A DNA stretch of 59,830 nt from Bacterioplanes sp. (GTDB taxonomy: Bacteria; Pseudomonadota; Gammaproteobacteria; Pseudomonadales; Oceanobacteraceae). Within the stretch, counting starts at the first letter, position 1. Each line of letters starts with the position of its first letter. Both the position numbers and the translations under genes were made by a program. Positions 27,639 to 36,017 of the stretch are shown piece after piece. The stretch lies in NCBI GenBank assembly GCA_014859445.1, contig JACUUC010000016.1, positions 1-59,830 of the forward strand. Direction: 5' to 3'. The notes beneath the pieces are model-generated. The model searched no databases, had not been told where the DNA came from, and saw only the letters and a list, made by a program, of their open reading frames with translations.

Positions 27639-29105
27639 TTATTGTTTTGCCAGCAGGTAATTGACCAGTAAGGCAACAGGGCGTCCGCTGGCGCCTTTGC
27701 TTTTACCTGCGCCGCCCCATGCCGTTCCGGCGATGTCTAAGTGTGCCCAAGGCGTATCTTCGCTAAAGCGTGATAAGAAGCACGCTGCGGTGGTTGCGCC
27801 AGCTAAGGGCCCGCCAATGTTAGCAATATCGGCGAAGTTGGAGTCGAGCAGTTCTTGATAGTCGTCTTCTAACGGCAAGCGCCACACTCTGTCATGACTG
27901 TGCTGTGCCGCCGCGATTAATTCGTTGGCCAGTGTGTCATCTTGCGTAAACAAACCTGAATTGACTTCGCCCAATGCAGCCATGCAGGCTCCGGTTAACG
28001 TGGCAATATCGACCATGGTGGCGGGTTTTAAGTGACGAATGGCATAGGTCATGGCATCACAAAGCACTAAACGACCTTCGGCATCGGTATTGAGGATTTC
28101 GATGGTCTTCCCCGACAAACTGGTTACCACATCACCAGGCTTGCTGGCGTTACCTGCAGGCATGTTTTCCGCACTGGTGATCATGCCGATGACATTGATT
28201 TTCGGCTGCAAGGCAAGGATCGCTTGCATGGTGCCCAATACGGAGGCGGCGCCACACATGTCGTATTTCATTTCGTCCATCTTCAAGCCGGGTTTCAGGC
28301 TAATGCCGCCGGTATCGAAGGTGATGCCTTTGCCCAATATGAGGTGAGCCGGTTCATCAGGCTGACCACCTTGGTACTGCATGATGATCATTTTACCCGG
28401 TTCGCTAGAGCCTTTTGCAACCGAGACAAAAGCGCCCGCGCCCATTTCCGCTAATTCAGCTTCATCCAGCACGGTGACTTTTAAGGTATTCGTGTGTGCC
28501 AATTCATGCGCTTGGTCGGCTAAATAACTGGGCGTACAAATGTTGGGTGGCAAATCGCCCAAGGTTTTGCAGTAGTTGATGCCGTTGCCGATGGCATTGC
28601 CTTTATGCAATGCCGATAATTGATCGCTGCCGATCCAGATGAGCGTATCGGGTGCGCTGTTGTCGTCTTCGGCGGCTTTTTTCGTGGTGGTATAGCGGTA
28701 TTGAGTTTTCACCAGTGCCATGGCGCTGTGTTCTGCCCACCAGGCGGCATTGAGGGTCTCGTTAGCCAGTTCTTCTAGGGCAACAACAAGGCTACCGCTG
28801 AGCTTTGCTGTGGCTTTGGCAATCGCGTTCAGTACCTTAGTGGCGCTACCAGCGTGCAATGGTTCGCTGCCGGTTCCAACCAGAAGTACGCGTTGGGCTG
28901 TGATGCCGGGTACGCTGGGTAGTAGCAGTGTTTCCGCTAATTTACCTTGAATGTCTTTGGCGTTAAAGCGGTCTTGTATGTAGCCGTTTGACGCAACATT
29001 TATGGCATTTGCACTGTCGGATAACTTGCCTGCACCGTCGAGAGTGACCACAATACAGCCCGCGCTGATTGTGGATGCGGTTTGTGTGGACGTTTGATAC
29101 TGCAT
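27639..29105 (-). CDS. pepA: Leucyl aminopeptidase (M17)
   Basis: A 488-residue cytoplasmic metallo-aminopeptidase. The C-terminal catalytic domain shows LGKGITFDTGGISLKP and NTDAEGRLVLCDAMTYA, carrying the two-metal-site Lys, Asp and Glu residues, and WRLPLEDDY. TAGGAG lies 5 bases before the ATG at 29105, so the longer frame to 29159 is rejected. It is divergent from lptF, the arrangement seen in Pseudomonas and E. coli. In E. coli PepA also binds DNA; nothing here tests that. Confidence 0.96.
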   Translation of the reverse strand: MQYQTSTQTASTISAGCIVVTLDGAGKLSDSANAINVASNGYIQDRFNAKDIQGKLAETLLLPSVPGITAQRVLLVGTGSEPLHAGSATKVLNAIAKATAKLSGSLVVALEELANETLNAAWWAEHSAMALVKTQYRYTTTKKAAEDDNSAPDTLIWIGSDQLSALHKGNAIGNGINYCKTLGDLPPNICTPSYLADQAHELAHTNTLKVTVLDEAELAEMGAGAFVSVAKGSSEPGKMIIMQYQGGQPDEPAHLILGKGITFDTGGISLKPGLKMDEMKYDMCGAASVLGTMQAILALQPKINVIGMITSAENMPAGNASKPGDVVTSLSGKTIEILNTDAEGRLVLCDAMTYAIRHLKPATMVDIATLTGACMAALGEVNSGLFTQDDTLANELIAAAQHSHDRVWRLPLEDDYQELLDSNFADIANIGGPLAGATTAACFLSRFSEDTPWAHLDIAGTAWGGAGKSKGASGRPVALLVNYLLAKQ

Positions 29106-29217
29106 GAAAGCTCCTACGAAGAAAATAACTGCTACGAAGCGCAGTTGTGATGGGTACAATGAGATAAACTACCGCTATTAGTGCAGCCATTTTGAAGAAA
29201 TACAAGGGTAACGTCGT

Positions 29218-30291
29218 TTGATTTTATTTCGCTATCTCGCACGAGAGCTTGCCGGCACGATGATGGCCGTGAGCATCGTGTTGTTGATGATTTTAATGAG
29301 TGGTCGTTTGATTCAGCAATTGGCCGAAGCCGCTGCCGGAGAAATATCATTAACCTTGGTGTTTATGATGTTGTTGCTGCGACTGCCGTATTTTTTAGAA
29401 CTGATCTTGCCCTTGGGTTTGTTCATTGCCATCTTGCTGACGTACGGACGTTTATACGCCGAAAGTGAAATGACGGTGTTGACGGCCACGGGTTTTTCAA
29501 ATCGTAAGCTGTTGGGCTATACCTTAATTCCTGCCGCCTGTGTGATGGTGGTGGTCGCGCTGTTCAGTTTGGTTTTGAGCCCTTGGGGCGCGCAAAAAAC
29601 GGAAATTCTTTTTCAACAACAAGCGCAGATGACCGAGTTTGAAATGTTGATTCCTGGTCGATTTCAAAGTGCCGGTCGTTCTTCTGGACGAACAACGTAT
29701 GCAGAACGACTATCCGATGATAAAAAAGAAATGCGTGGTGTGTTTTTGGCGGACGGCCAAAGTGTCATTGTGGCTGAGACCGGCACGCAGTATGTCAGCG
29801 ATGACACGGGATCGCGTTTTTTAGAATTGCATCAAGGTCGACGTTACGACTTGACCCCGAATGAGGTCGAGCTACAAGTGCTAGAGTTTGAGCGTTATGG
29901 CGTTAAAATCGCCGATCAGCCTGAACAGCGTCGACGAATACGCAAAGAAGCCTTGGCAACGGCGGATTTATGGGGTTCTGATGACTTGCGCGATATTTCA
30001 CAACTGCAGTGGCGTCTTTCGATGATTTTGATGGTGCCGATTGTGACGTTGCTCGCCTTTCCATTATCCAAAGTGAATCCTCGCCAAGGGCGTTTTGCGC
30101 GCTTATTTCCTGCCATTTTGTTGTTTATGGTTTACATCGCAACGCTCATTACATTAACGAGTTTGATCGATAAGGGCCGGCTCGATCCAGCCATCGGAGT
30201 CTGGCCATTACACGCTGCGTATGTGGCGATTGGTGTGGGTTTGATGCTGATTCCAGAGTGGTTACGTCGACAAAAGGTGAAATCGTTGTGA
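29218..30291 (+). CDS. lptF: LPS export ABC permease LptF
   Basis: A 357-residue inner-membrane permease that, with LptG and the ATPase LptB, extracts lipopolysaccharide from the membrane. Six hydrophobic segments (three N-terminal, three C-terminal) flank a periplasmic beta-jellyroll (about residues 130-260). It begins with TTG: ILFRYLARELAGTM matches the family start, and AAGGG lies 9 bases upstream. The stop overlaps the lptG ATG by one base (TGATG). The gene is divergent from pepA. Confidence 0.95.
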   Translation: MILFRYLARELAGTMMAVSIVLLMILMSGRLIQQLAEAAAGEISLTLVFMMLLLRLPYFLELILPLGLFIAILLTYGRLYAESEMTVLTATGFSNRKLLGYTLIPAACVMVVVALFSLVLSPWGAQKTEILFQQQAQMTEFEMLIPGRFQSAGRSSGRTTYAERLSDDKKEMRGVFLADGQSVIVAETGTQYVSDDTGSRFLELHQGRRYDLTPNEVELQVLEFERYGVKIADQPEQRRRIRKEALATADLWGSDDLRDISQLQWRLSMILMVPIVTLLAFPLSKVNPRQGRFARLFPAILLFMVYIATLITLTSLIDKGRLDPAIGVWPLHAAYVAIGVGLMLIPEWLRRQKVKSL

Positions 30292-31355
30292 TGAAACAAC
30301 TCGATCAGTATATTGCGCGTCATGTGTTCATGGCCACGATGGTGGTGATTGCCGTGATCGTGGGGCTTGATGCCATTTTTTCGATGGTTGAAGAAATTCG
30401 TCGTTTATCCGGTGACTATCAATTTGCTGAAGCACTGCAGTTTACGGCAATGCGGCTACCTCGGCGTGCCTACGAGTACATGCCCATGGCCTGTCTCATT
30501 GGCTGTTTATCTGGGCTTGGGAGTTTGGCAGCAAGCAGTGAGCTAACCGTGATGCGTGCGGCGGGTATCTCTGTGCAGCGCATCATTATTGCGGTGTTGA
30601 AGCCCATGGCGATGTTAATGGTCGTTAGTTTACTGGTGGCGGAATTTGTGGTGCCAAGTTTTGAGCGCATTGCTCAAACTCAAAAAACAATCGCACTGGG
30701 AAAAAGTGTCTCGTTTGACAATCGTGATCAGGGTTTTTGGCATCGTGAAGGTAATACGTTTATGCGCTTCAGTGCCATCGAACCCAATGGCGTATTGCAT
30801 GGAATCACCATGTACGAATTTAATGCGGAGAATGAGCTAGTTCGTGTTCGACGTATTGATCGTGCTCTCTATCAACAAGAGCAATGGCAACTACAGACCA
30901 TACAGGATTTATTGATTACGCCAAACCATACGCAATTGCAGTCTATCGCGTACGAAGATTGGAAAACGCAACTGACGCCTGATGGGTTGAGTGTGGTTAT
31001 GGTAGCACCGGCCGATATGGCGATTTCTACCTTATTTGCATACACCCGATACTTGCAGCAGCAAAACATCAATGCCGATCAATATTTGCTGTCATTTTGG
31101 CGAAAAACGCTACAACCACTTGGTACATTTGCGCTGGTTTTGTTGGGAATTTCTTTCATTTTTGGTCCGTTACGCGCAGTGACCCCCGGTTATCGAATTT
31201 TTTCTGGGATCATGGTGGGGTTGCTCTACAAATACACCGAGGATATTTTGGCGCCGGTGAGTATCGTCGCTGGCTTTGCGCCAATTTGGGCCAGCGTTAT
31301 TCCAATTATGTTGAGTGCTGGCTTAGGTCTTTGGCTGTTGAAAAAGGCAGGCTAG
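30291..31355 (+). CDS. lptG: LPS export ABC permease LptG
   Basis: A 354-residue partner of LptF with the same topology: three membrane helices, a periplasmic jellyroll (about residues 135-255), then three helices. The N-terminus KQLDQYIARHVFMAT and the cytoplasmic coupling stretch LRAAGISVQRI-like (here VMRAAGISVQRI) are characteristic. A longer in-frame start at 30258 is rejected in favour of the ATG on the last base of lptF. The 3' end lies five bases from the convergent RDD gene. Confidence 0.95.
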   Translation: MKQLDQYIARHVFMATMVVIAVIVGLDAIFSMVEEIRRLSGDYQFAEALQFTAMRLPRRAYEYMPMACLIGCLSGLGSLAASSELTVMRAAGISVQRIIIAVLKPMAMLMVVSLLVAEFVVPSFERIAQTQKTIALGKSVSFDNRDQGFWHREGNTFMRFSAIEPNGVLHGITMYEFNAENELVRVRRIDRALYQQEQWQLQTIQDLLITPNHTQLQSIAYEDWKTQLTPDGLSVVMVAPADMAISTLFAYTRYLQQQNINADQYLLSFWRKTLQPLGTFALVLLGISFIFGPLRAVTPGYRIFSGIMVGLLYKYTEDILAPVSIVAGFAPIWASVIPIMLSAGLGLWLLKKAG

Positions 31356-31360
31356 TTCGC

Positions 31361-31801
31361 CTACTTAGGGATGTGTACCACGCGAGTCAGTGACGCAATG
31401 TCGTGCCACGTACGGTGTTGCTTGTCGATCAATATCCACCAAAAACCAGCACCAAAGAGGATGATCGAAAAAAAACCAGTGCCTGTTCGCAGCATGCATT
31501 GGCTCACTTGGAGTGAGCGCGGGTTTTCGTTGACCAGTTTGATCTGCCACGCTTTCATGCCAACGGTTTGCCCACCGCGTAACCAAGAATGGCTATAGTA
31601 AAAAAAGCAAATCACAAATAGCATGGTTAATGCCGGTGCTGGTGTTAATTCAATCAGTTGCTCAGCTCCCATCAGTTTTGAAATGGCGGTGATAAAAAGT
31701 CCGCCCAGTAATATATACAGTGCGATCACAATCAAACCATCGTAAACAAAGGCCGCCAAACGGCGAAATAAGGAGGCTGTGGGGTAGTTCAAATCAGACA
31801 T
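31361..31801 (-). CDS. RDD-family membrane protein
   Basis: A 146-residue protein with the RDD signature in its first helix (RRLAAFVYDGLIV), a second helix pair, and the later GQTVGMKAWQIKLVNENPRSL followed by a hydrophobic stretch. That gives about three or four membrane segments. RDD proteins are small inner-membrane proteins; some have been linked to ion transport, but this one cannot be assigned. It is transcribed away from pdxH and towards lptG. Confidence 0.88.
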   Translation of the reverse strand: MSDLNYPTASLFRRLAAFVYDGLIVIALYILLGGLFITAISKLMGAEQLIELTPAPALTMLFVICFFYYSHSWLRGGQTVGMKAWQIKLVNENPRSLQVSQCMLRTGTGFFSIILFGAGFWWILIDKQHRTWHDIASLTRVVHIPK

Positions 31802-31880
31802 GGTGTCTCGTCATCTAGGCAATAAAACGGCATCATAGCAAAGGCGAGGCAGAGCTAAAACCACTCATATTCTGACTTAT

Positions 31881-31897
31881 GTCCAGAGTCTTTGGAC
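31881..31897. promoter_or_regulatory. 17-base palindrome between the RDD gene and pdxH
   Basis: GTCCAGAG-T-CTTTGGAC has eight-base arms with seven matching pairs around a central T. It lies in the shared upstream region of two divergent genes, 46 bases before the pdxH ATG, the position of an operator. No regulator can be named. Confidence 0.35.
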
Positions 31898-31942
31898 AAA
31901 AATACGTACACTGAACCCATCACGACAGTAAACGAGGTTGTA

Positions 31943-32587
31943 ATGATCGATTTAGGCGATATCCGTAAACAATACACTCAAGGTCGGTTGGATGAAACGA
32001 CCGCCGCAGACAATGCCATGACGCAATTTCATGCTTGGTTTGAAGCGTATCGGGCGAGTGAGCCGCTGGAGCCGACCATTATGACCTTGGCAACGGTGGA
32101 TGAGCATGCTCAGCCGTGGCAGCGCGTTGTTCTGCTGAAGGCGTATGATGGCGATGGATTTATCTTTTTTACCAATTACGATAGCCATAAAGGTCAGCAC
32201 TTAGCGCATACCCCAAAAGCCAGTTTGCATTTTTTTTGGATAGAGCAAGAGCGCCAGGTCCATGTGCAAGGTACGGTTGAGAAGTTGGATCGTAGCGCGG
32301 CCGAAGCGTATTTTCATTCGCGCCCACGGGAAAGCCAATTGGGTGCTTGGGCATCGCAGCAAAGTCGCCCATTGCGCGATCGTGCCGAACTGGAAGCACG
32401 TTTTTATGAGTTAACGGAACAGTTTGCCGACCAAGAAATTCCACTCCCCGATTATTGGGGCGGGTATCGAGTTCGTCCTAATCGCCTTGAGTTTTGGCAG
32501 GGTGGGGAGCATCGACTACACGACCGCCTCGAATACGTTCGCGAAGGTCAGGATGACGCGTGGCGCAAACAACGCTTAAATCCTTAA
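31943..32587 (+). CDS. pdxH: Pyridoxamine 5'-phosphate oxidase
   Basis: A 214-residue FMN enzyme that oxidises pyridoxine or pyridoxamine 5'-phosphate to PLP. Landmarks are EPTIMTLATVDEHAQPWQRVVLLK, FFTNYDSHKG, ESQLGAWASQQS and the C-terminal WGGYRVRPNRLEFWQG with RLHDRLEY, all in normal order. GAGG lies 5 bases before the ATG at 31943; the longer frame to 31892 would run through the upstream palindrome and is rejected. The C-terminus (QRLNP) is the typical family end. Confidence 0.96.
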   Translation: MIDLGDIRKQYTQGRLDETTAADNAMTQFHAWFEAYRASEPLEPTIMTLATVDEHAQPWQRVVLLKAYDGDGFIFFTNYDSHKGQHLAHTPKASLHFFWIEQERQVHVQGTVEKLDRSAAEAYFHSRPRESQLGAWASQQSRPLRDRAELEARFYELTEQFADQEIPLPDYWGGYRVRPNRLEFWQGGEHRLHDRLEYVREGQDDAWRKQRLNP

Positions 32588-32608
32588 ACAACGCTTTTCT
32601 GTTGCTGT

Positions 32609-32629
32609 CGGCGGCGCGCCGCGCCGCTG
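32609..32629. other. GC-rich hairpin between pdxH and the pterin dehydratase gene
   Basis: CGGCGGCG and CGCCGCTG can pair (one G-U) around a CGCCG loop; the core GCGGCGCGCCGC at 32611-32622 is also a perfect palindrome. There is no T tract. It could slow transcription between the two genes or be a compositional accident. Confidence 0.4.
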
Positions 32630-32657
32630 CGCGGTGACTCACCATCGAGGTAAATAA

Positions 32658-32954
32658 ATGAACCCACTTGACCCGCAGACGTTGCAGCAAGCACGGCAAG
32701 AACTGCCTAACTGGGATGTCCAGAATGGGAAACTGCATCGTGAGTTTCTTTTTGCGGACTTTATTGAGGCATTTGGCTTTATGAGTCGTGTTGCGCTCTT
32801 AGCAGAGCGTTACGATCATCATCCCGAGTGGTTTAATGTATACCGCAAGGTGATCGTGGATCTGGTCACGCATGATGTGGGTGGGATTTCATCGAAAGAC
32901 ATCGAGCTGGCAAAAGCGATGGATTTATTGCTGGCCGAAAACGAAAAAAGCTAG
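32658..32954 (+). CDS. phhB: 4a-hydroxytetrahydrobiopterin dehydratase (PCD/DCoH)
   Basis: A 98-residue enzyme that dehydrates pterin-4a-carbinolamine, recycling the cofactor of aromatic amino acid hydroxylases. The key motif is [14 protein letters not shown], with the paired active-site histidines, followed by [21 protein letters not shown] precedes the ATG. The usual partner phhA is not in the window, so its role here may be pterin repair or recycling for another enzyme. The stop codon lies inside a hairpin shared with the tRNA-Met gene. Confidence 0.93.
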   Translation: MNPLDPQTLQQARQELPNWDVQNGKLHREFLFADFIEAFGFMSRVALLAERYDHHPEWFNVYRKVIVDLVTHDVGGISSKDIELAKAMDLLLAENEKS

Positions 32955-32973
32955 TAGGTACTTACCTTCTAGC
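32950..32973. terminator. Near-perfect palindrome between phhB and tRNA-Met
   Basis: Eleven-base arms GCTAGTAGGTA (32950-32960) and TACCTTCTAGC (32963-32973), with one mismatch and a two-base loop, cover the phhB stop and lie just after the tRNA-Met 3' end on the other strand. It probably acts as a shared end signal, without a T tract. Confidence 0.45.
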
Positions 32974-32985
32974 CTTCATAATTCG

Positions 32986-33062
32986 TGGTAGCAATGACTG
33001 GACTTGAACCAGTGACCCCAGCATTATGAATGCTGTGCTCTAACCAGCTGAGCTACATTGCC
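32986..33062 (-). tRNA. tRNA-Met (CAT), elongator type
   Basis: A 77-base cloverleaf on the minus strand with encoded CCA. The acceptor is GGCAATG with CATTGCT (first pair G-U), the D arm is GCTCAGCTGGTTAGAGC, the anticodon stem-loop is CAGCA-TTCATAA-TGCTG with anticodon CAT, the variable loop is GGGTC and the T arm is ACTGGTTCAAGTCCAGT. The GAGCACA and GGGGTC features match elongator tRNA-Met rather than initiator or tRNA-Ile(CAT), though the latter is not fully excluded. Confidence 0.95.
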
Positions 33063-33107
33063 ACAATCGCTAAACAAATCGTCTGTCGTGTTGTTTAACT
33101 GGCGCGT

Positions 33108-33135
33108 ATTATGCCACCAAATTTTAACCTGTCAA
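33108..33135 (-). promoter_or_regulatory. Sigma-70 promoter of tRNA-Met
   Basis: On the minus strand a perfect -35 TTGACA (33130-33135) and a -10 CATAAT (33108-33113) are 16 bases apart, followed by ACGCGCC, a GC-rich discriminator. The position, about 45 bases ahead of the tRNA, fits. Confidence 0.75.
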
Positions 33136-33163
33136 ATATTTTTTTATGATATTTTTCAAAAGG

Positions 33164-35290
33164 TTACTTTTCTCCCCCGGTATTCATGATGGGCTGGTGT
33201 TGTGCCGTCATGGCTGGCTGTTGCAGTGCGATGACATCGAGCAAGACTTGAGCGGTTTCGAGCAGTAATGCGTCCGGCTCTTTGTTCTTTTCTTGTTCCT
33301 GTTCTTGCTCGGTCACGTCTGCATCGTCTTCATCAAGCTCAGTGAGCAAAGGCTGCCCTTTGGCTTTGCGCAGCATATTTTCGAGATCAAGGCGCTTTTG
33401 CTGATTGTCTTTGCGTTCTTGGTCGCGTGCGGCTTTGTTCAGTGATACCACGGTTTGTTGGCGTAACTCTTCAATGAATGCTTTTTGCGCACGTAAATAA
33501 TTGAAATCTGCACTGTGTTGGCTTCGAGCCATGTGACGCTGTTGTAATTCGGGAACGAGAGGTCGAATTTGCCCTTGTGGGCGAAAGCTAGCGGGGCGAA
33601 TACTGTCCCATGCTAATGCTTCGTCCAGTGCGCTTTCGCCAATTTTTTCTTGATCAAACAGAGAAGGATATAAGATATCTGGAATCACCCCTTGATGTTG
33701 GGTGCTATCACCCGAGACGCGATAAAACTTGGCTTGTGTAATTTTTAACTGACCATGACCGAGTGGTCGCAAAGATTGCACCGTACCTTTGCCAAAGGTT
33801 TGTCCACCGACCACGATGGCCCGGCCATAGTCTTGCATGGCTCCGGCAAAAATTTCGGAGGCCGAGGCACTCAAGCGATTCACGAGCACCGTTAAAGGGC
33901 CGCTATACAGTACATCGGAATCAAGATCTTGTAGCACTTCGATACGCCCAAGCGTGCTGCGCACTTGCACAACTGGACCGCCTGGAATAAACAGTCCGGT
34001 CAGGCTGATGGCTTCTTCTAATGAGCCGCCACCGTTGTTGCGCAAATCAATGATAATGCCATCGACATTTTCGGCCATTAATTCTTCGACCAAGCGTTTT
34101 ACATCGCGTGTGGTGCTGCGGTAATCGGCACGATTTTCCATACGGCCCTGAAAGTCGATATAGAACGTAGGGATGTCGATAACGCCGATTTTTTTGGTGT
34201 TTTCGCCATCTGGAAGGGTAATGATGTCTTTCTGTGCCGATTGCTCTTCGAGTTTGACTTCTTCTCGCACAATGCTAATAAGTCGAGTCTCCGATCCTGT
34301 GCTGTTCGCCGGCAGTATTTCAAGGCGTACGGTGCTGCCTTTGGGGCCACGGATTAATTCAACGACTTCATCTAAGCGCCAGCCAATCACATCAACAATA
34401 TCACCTTGTTCTTGTCCGACACCGACAATACGATCCGCTGGCGCCAGCGTACCGGCTTTATCCGCAGGCCCAGCAGGTACCAAACGCAGTATTTTTGTGT
34501 ATTCGTCGTCACTTTGTAACACGGCACCAATACCCTGTAAGGATAAGCTCATATTGATGTTGAAGTTTTCGGTATTGCGTGGCGATAAGTATTGCGTATG
34601 AGGATCAAACGCGCGTGTAACCGCGTTCATAAAGGTTTGGTAGGCGTCTTCGGCTTTGCTTTGATGTAAACGATTTAACTGGTTTTGGTAGCGCTTGCGC
34701 AATAAATCGATAGCATCATTTTGTTCGCGTCCTGCTAATAGCAGATTCAGCAAGGAATTTTGTAAGCGTTTGCGCCACAGCTCATCCAGCTCTGCGTGGT
34801 TCTTTGCCCACGGTGCGTGTTCACGATCTAGATCGAGCAAATCCTCACCGTCAAAGGTGTACTCGGCGGCACGGTTATCCAGTTCGGTGAGCAAAAACGA
34901 TAAGCGTTCGTTGGTACGTTGCTGCAAACGATTGAACAGCAAAAAACCAAACTGCAAATCGCTACGCAGCAGAGCATTATCGATTTCGCGGCGATATTGT
35001 TCAAATTCAGCGATGTCGGCGGCTAAAAAATAGCTGCGTGTGGGGTCGGTGTCTTTTAATAGAATGTCAAAGATTTTGCTGGATAATTGATCATCAATGC
35101 GCTGGCTGGCGTAGTGGCTACGTTGTAAATTTGCGAGAACCTGTGCGGTGGTGATGGCATGAACACGAGCGGGCTTGAGTGGTTCGAATGGTGTATTGAT
35201 CGCTACGTCGGCCGAGGCCGCAAAGGTGCCAGCACTGAATGAAACGAGGCTCAGTAGAGCCAACAGCAGAAAATGATGAGTAATGCGCAT
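33164..35290 (-). CDS. prc: Periplasmic C-terminal processing protease Prc (Tsp)
   Basis: A 708-residue exported serine protease that degrades or trims periplasmic proteins from unstructured C-termini. A signal peptide covers residues 1 to about 25, a PDZ domain lies near 235-330, and the S41 catalytic region reads RLSASASEIFAGAMQDYG then TFGKGTVQ. By alignment with E. coli Tsp the catalytic residues are Ser476, Asp487 and Lys501. A DUF3340-type helical C-terminus follows, with an acidic Glu/Gln-rich stretch (DEDDADVTEQEQEQEK). The frame continues 15 codons upstream, but the signal peptide needs the ATG at 35290. Confidence 0.95.
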   Translation of the reverse strand: MRITHHFLLLALLSLVSFSAGTFAASADVAINTPFEPLKPARVHAITTAQVLANLQRSHYASQRIDDQLSSKIFDILLKDTDPTRSYFLAADIAEFEQYRREIDNALLRSDLQFGFLLFNRLQQRTNERLSFLLTELDNRAAEYTFDGEDLLDLDREHAPWAKNHAELDELWRKRLQNSLLNLLLAGREQNDAIDLLRKRYQNQLNRLHQSKAEDAYQTFMNAVTRAFDPHTQYLSPRNTENFNINMSLSLQGIGAVLQSDDEYTKILRLVPAGPADKAGTLAPADRIVGVGQEQGDIVDVIGWRLDEVVELIRGPKGSTVRLEILPANSTGSETRLISIVREEVKLEEQSAQKDIITLPDGENTKKIGVIDIPTFYIDFQGRMENRADYRSTTRDVKRLVEELMAENVDGIIIDLRNNGGGSLEEAISLTGLFIPGGPVVQVRSTLGRIEVLQDLDSDVLYSGPLTVLVNRLSASASEIFAGAMQDYGRAIVVGGQTFGKGTVQSLRPLGHGQLKITQAKFYRVSGDSTQHQGVIPDILYPSLFDQEKIGESALDEALAWDSIRPASFRPQGQIRPLVPELQQRHMARSQHSADFNYLRAQKAFIEELRQQTVVSLNKAARDQERKDNQQKRLDLENMLRKAKGQPLLTELDEDDADVTEQEQEQEKNKEPDALLLETAQVLLDVIALQQPAMTAQHQPIMNTGGEK

Positions 35291-35491
35291 AAAAATCGCA
35301 ATTCCTTGTTGTTGTTTGTACTGAAGCCTTTGCATCGTTATGATGCCACCCCCTGATGCTACGGTATCTCGTGGTTGGTGTCATCTTTCCAGCGCAAATC
35401 ACTAGGGTAGATGTGTTTGTGTTGAAATAATTCCCCAATCAACGAATGCGGTATTGGGATTGTTTGCTTGTTTTTCTCTGGAGGCCTTGTT

Positions 35492-35950
35492 TTGGCTCGT
35501 GTGCAATTAGAGTTACCCGATGTGTATGTGTACAGCACGGTATTGGATGTGCGTGTATCGGATATTAATTATGGCAATCATGTGGGCAATGATCGCATGG
35601 TGTCGTTGTTGCACGAGGCGCGCTTGCGTTACTTGCGCGAATACGATTTTGGTGAGTTCAATATTGCAGGCCTTGGGCTGCTGGTCACGGATTTAGTCGT
35701 GCAATTTCAAGCAGAGTCTTTTGTCGGTGATGTGTTAAAAATCGACGTTGGATTAATGGACTTTAATAAATACGGTTGTGATTTTATTTATCGTGTCACC
35801 AATCACGAACAAGACAAGGTGGTCGCATTAGCGAAAACCGGCATTGTCTTTTTTGATTACGATGAGCGCAAAATTGCTCGCATTCCACGCTTGTTTTTTG
35901 ATCGTTGCGCCCCCGATCAGTTGCCTGCCAAGGTCGAAGAGGCTCTCTAA
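35492..35950 (+). CDS. Hotdog thioesterase, 4HBT-like
   Basis: A 152-residue single-hotdog protein. The core reads VRVSDINYGNHVGNDRMVSLLHEARLRYL, the usual Asp/Asn-containing helix of 4-hydroxybenzoyl-CoA-thioesterase-like enzymes. No ATG is available; TTG at 35492 lies 7 bases after GGAGG (35480-35484) and is the most probable start, while an earlier TTG (35468) has no such site. The substrate is unknown; single hotdog proteins of this kind usually hydrolyse short acyl-CoA. It is divergent from prc. Confidence 0.85.
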   Translation: MARVQLELPDVYVYSTVLDVRVSDINYGNHVGNDRMVSLLHEARLRYLREYDFGEFNIAGLGLLVTDLVVQFQAESFVGDVLKIDVGLMDFNKYGCDFIYRVTNHEQDKVVALAKTGIVFFDYDERKIARIPRLFFDRCAPDQLPAKVEEAL

Positions 35951-35959
35951 AACGTTCTT

Positions 35960-35980
35960 GCGCCCCTCTAAGGGGGGCGC
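35960..35980. terminator. Hairpin after the thioesterase gene
   Basis: GCGCCCC (35960-35966) pairs with GGGGCGC (35974-35980) around TCTAAGG. The tract after it is only weakly T-rich (TTTGTTGCTT), so it is a modest terminator. It lies between convergent genes. Confidence 0.6.
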
Positions 35981-35981
35981 T

Positions 35982-36017
35982 TTGTTGCTTAACTTGTTGC
36001 TTAACTTGTTGCTTAAC
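35982..36017. repeat. Three tandem copies of a 12-base unit
   Basis: TTGTTGCTTAAC occurs three times exactly, head to tail, between the thioesterase hairpin and the LysR gene. The LysR stop codon (minus strand, 36013-36015) lies inside the last unit, so every unit carries the same stop in that frame. This is a short sequence repeat liable to change in copy number. Confidence 0.95.

Noticed and set aside
29114-29139. Direct repeat CTACGAAG (29114 and 29132) between pepA and lptF as regulator sites
   Set aside because: Eight bases twice in a short region is weak, and one copy covers the pepA ribosome site, which explains part of it.
32589-32657. GC-rich palindromes between pdxH and phhB as a mobile or repetitive element
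   Set aside because: Only one copy is visible, it is short, and it is adequately described as a hairpin.
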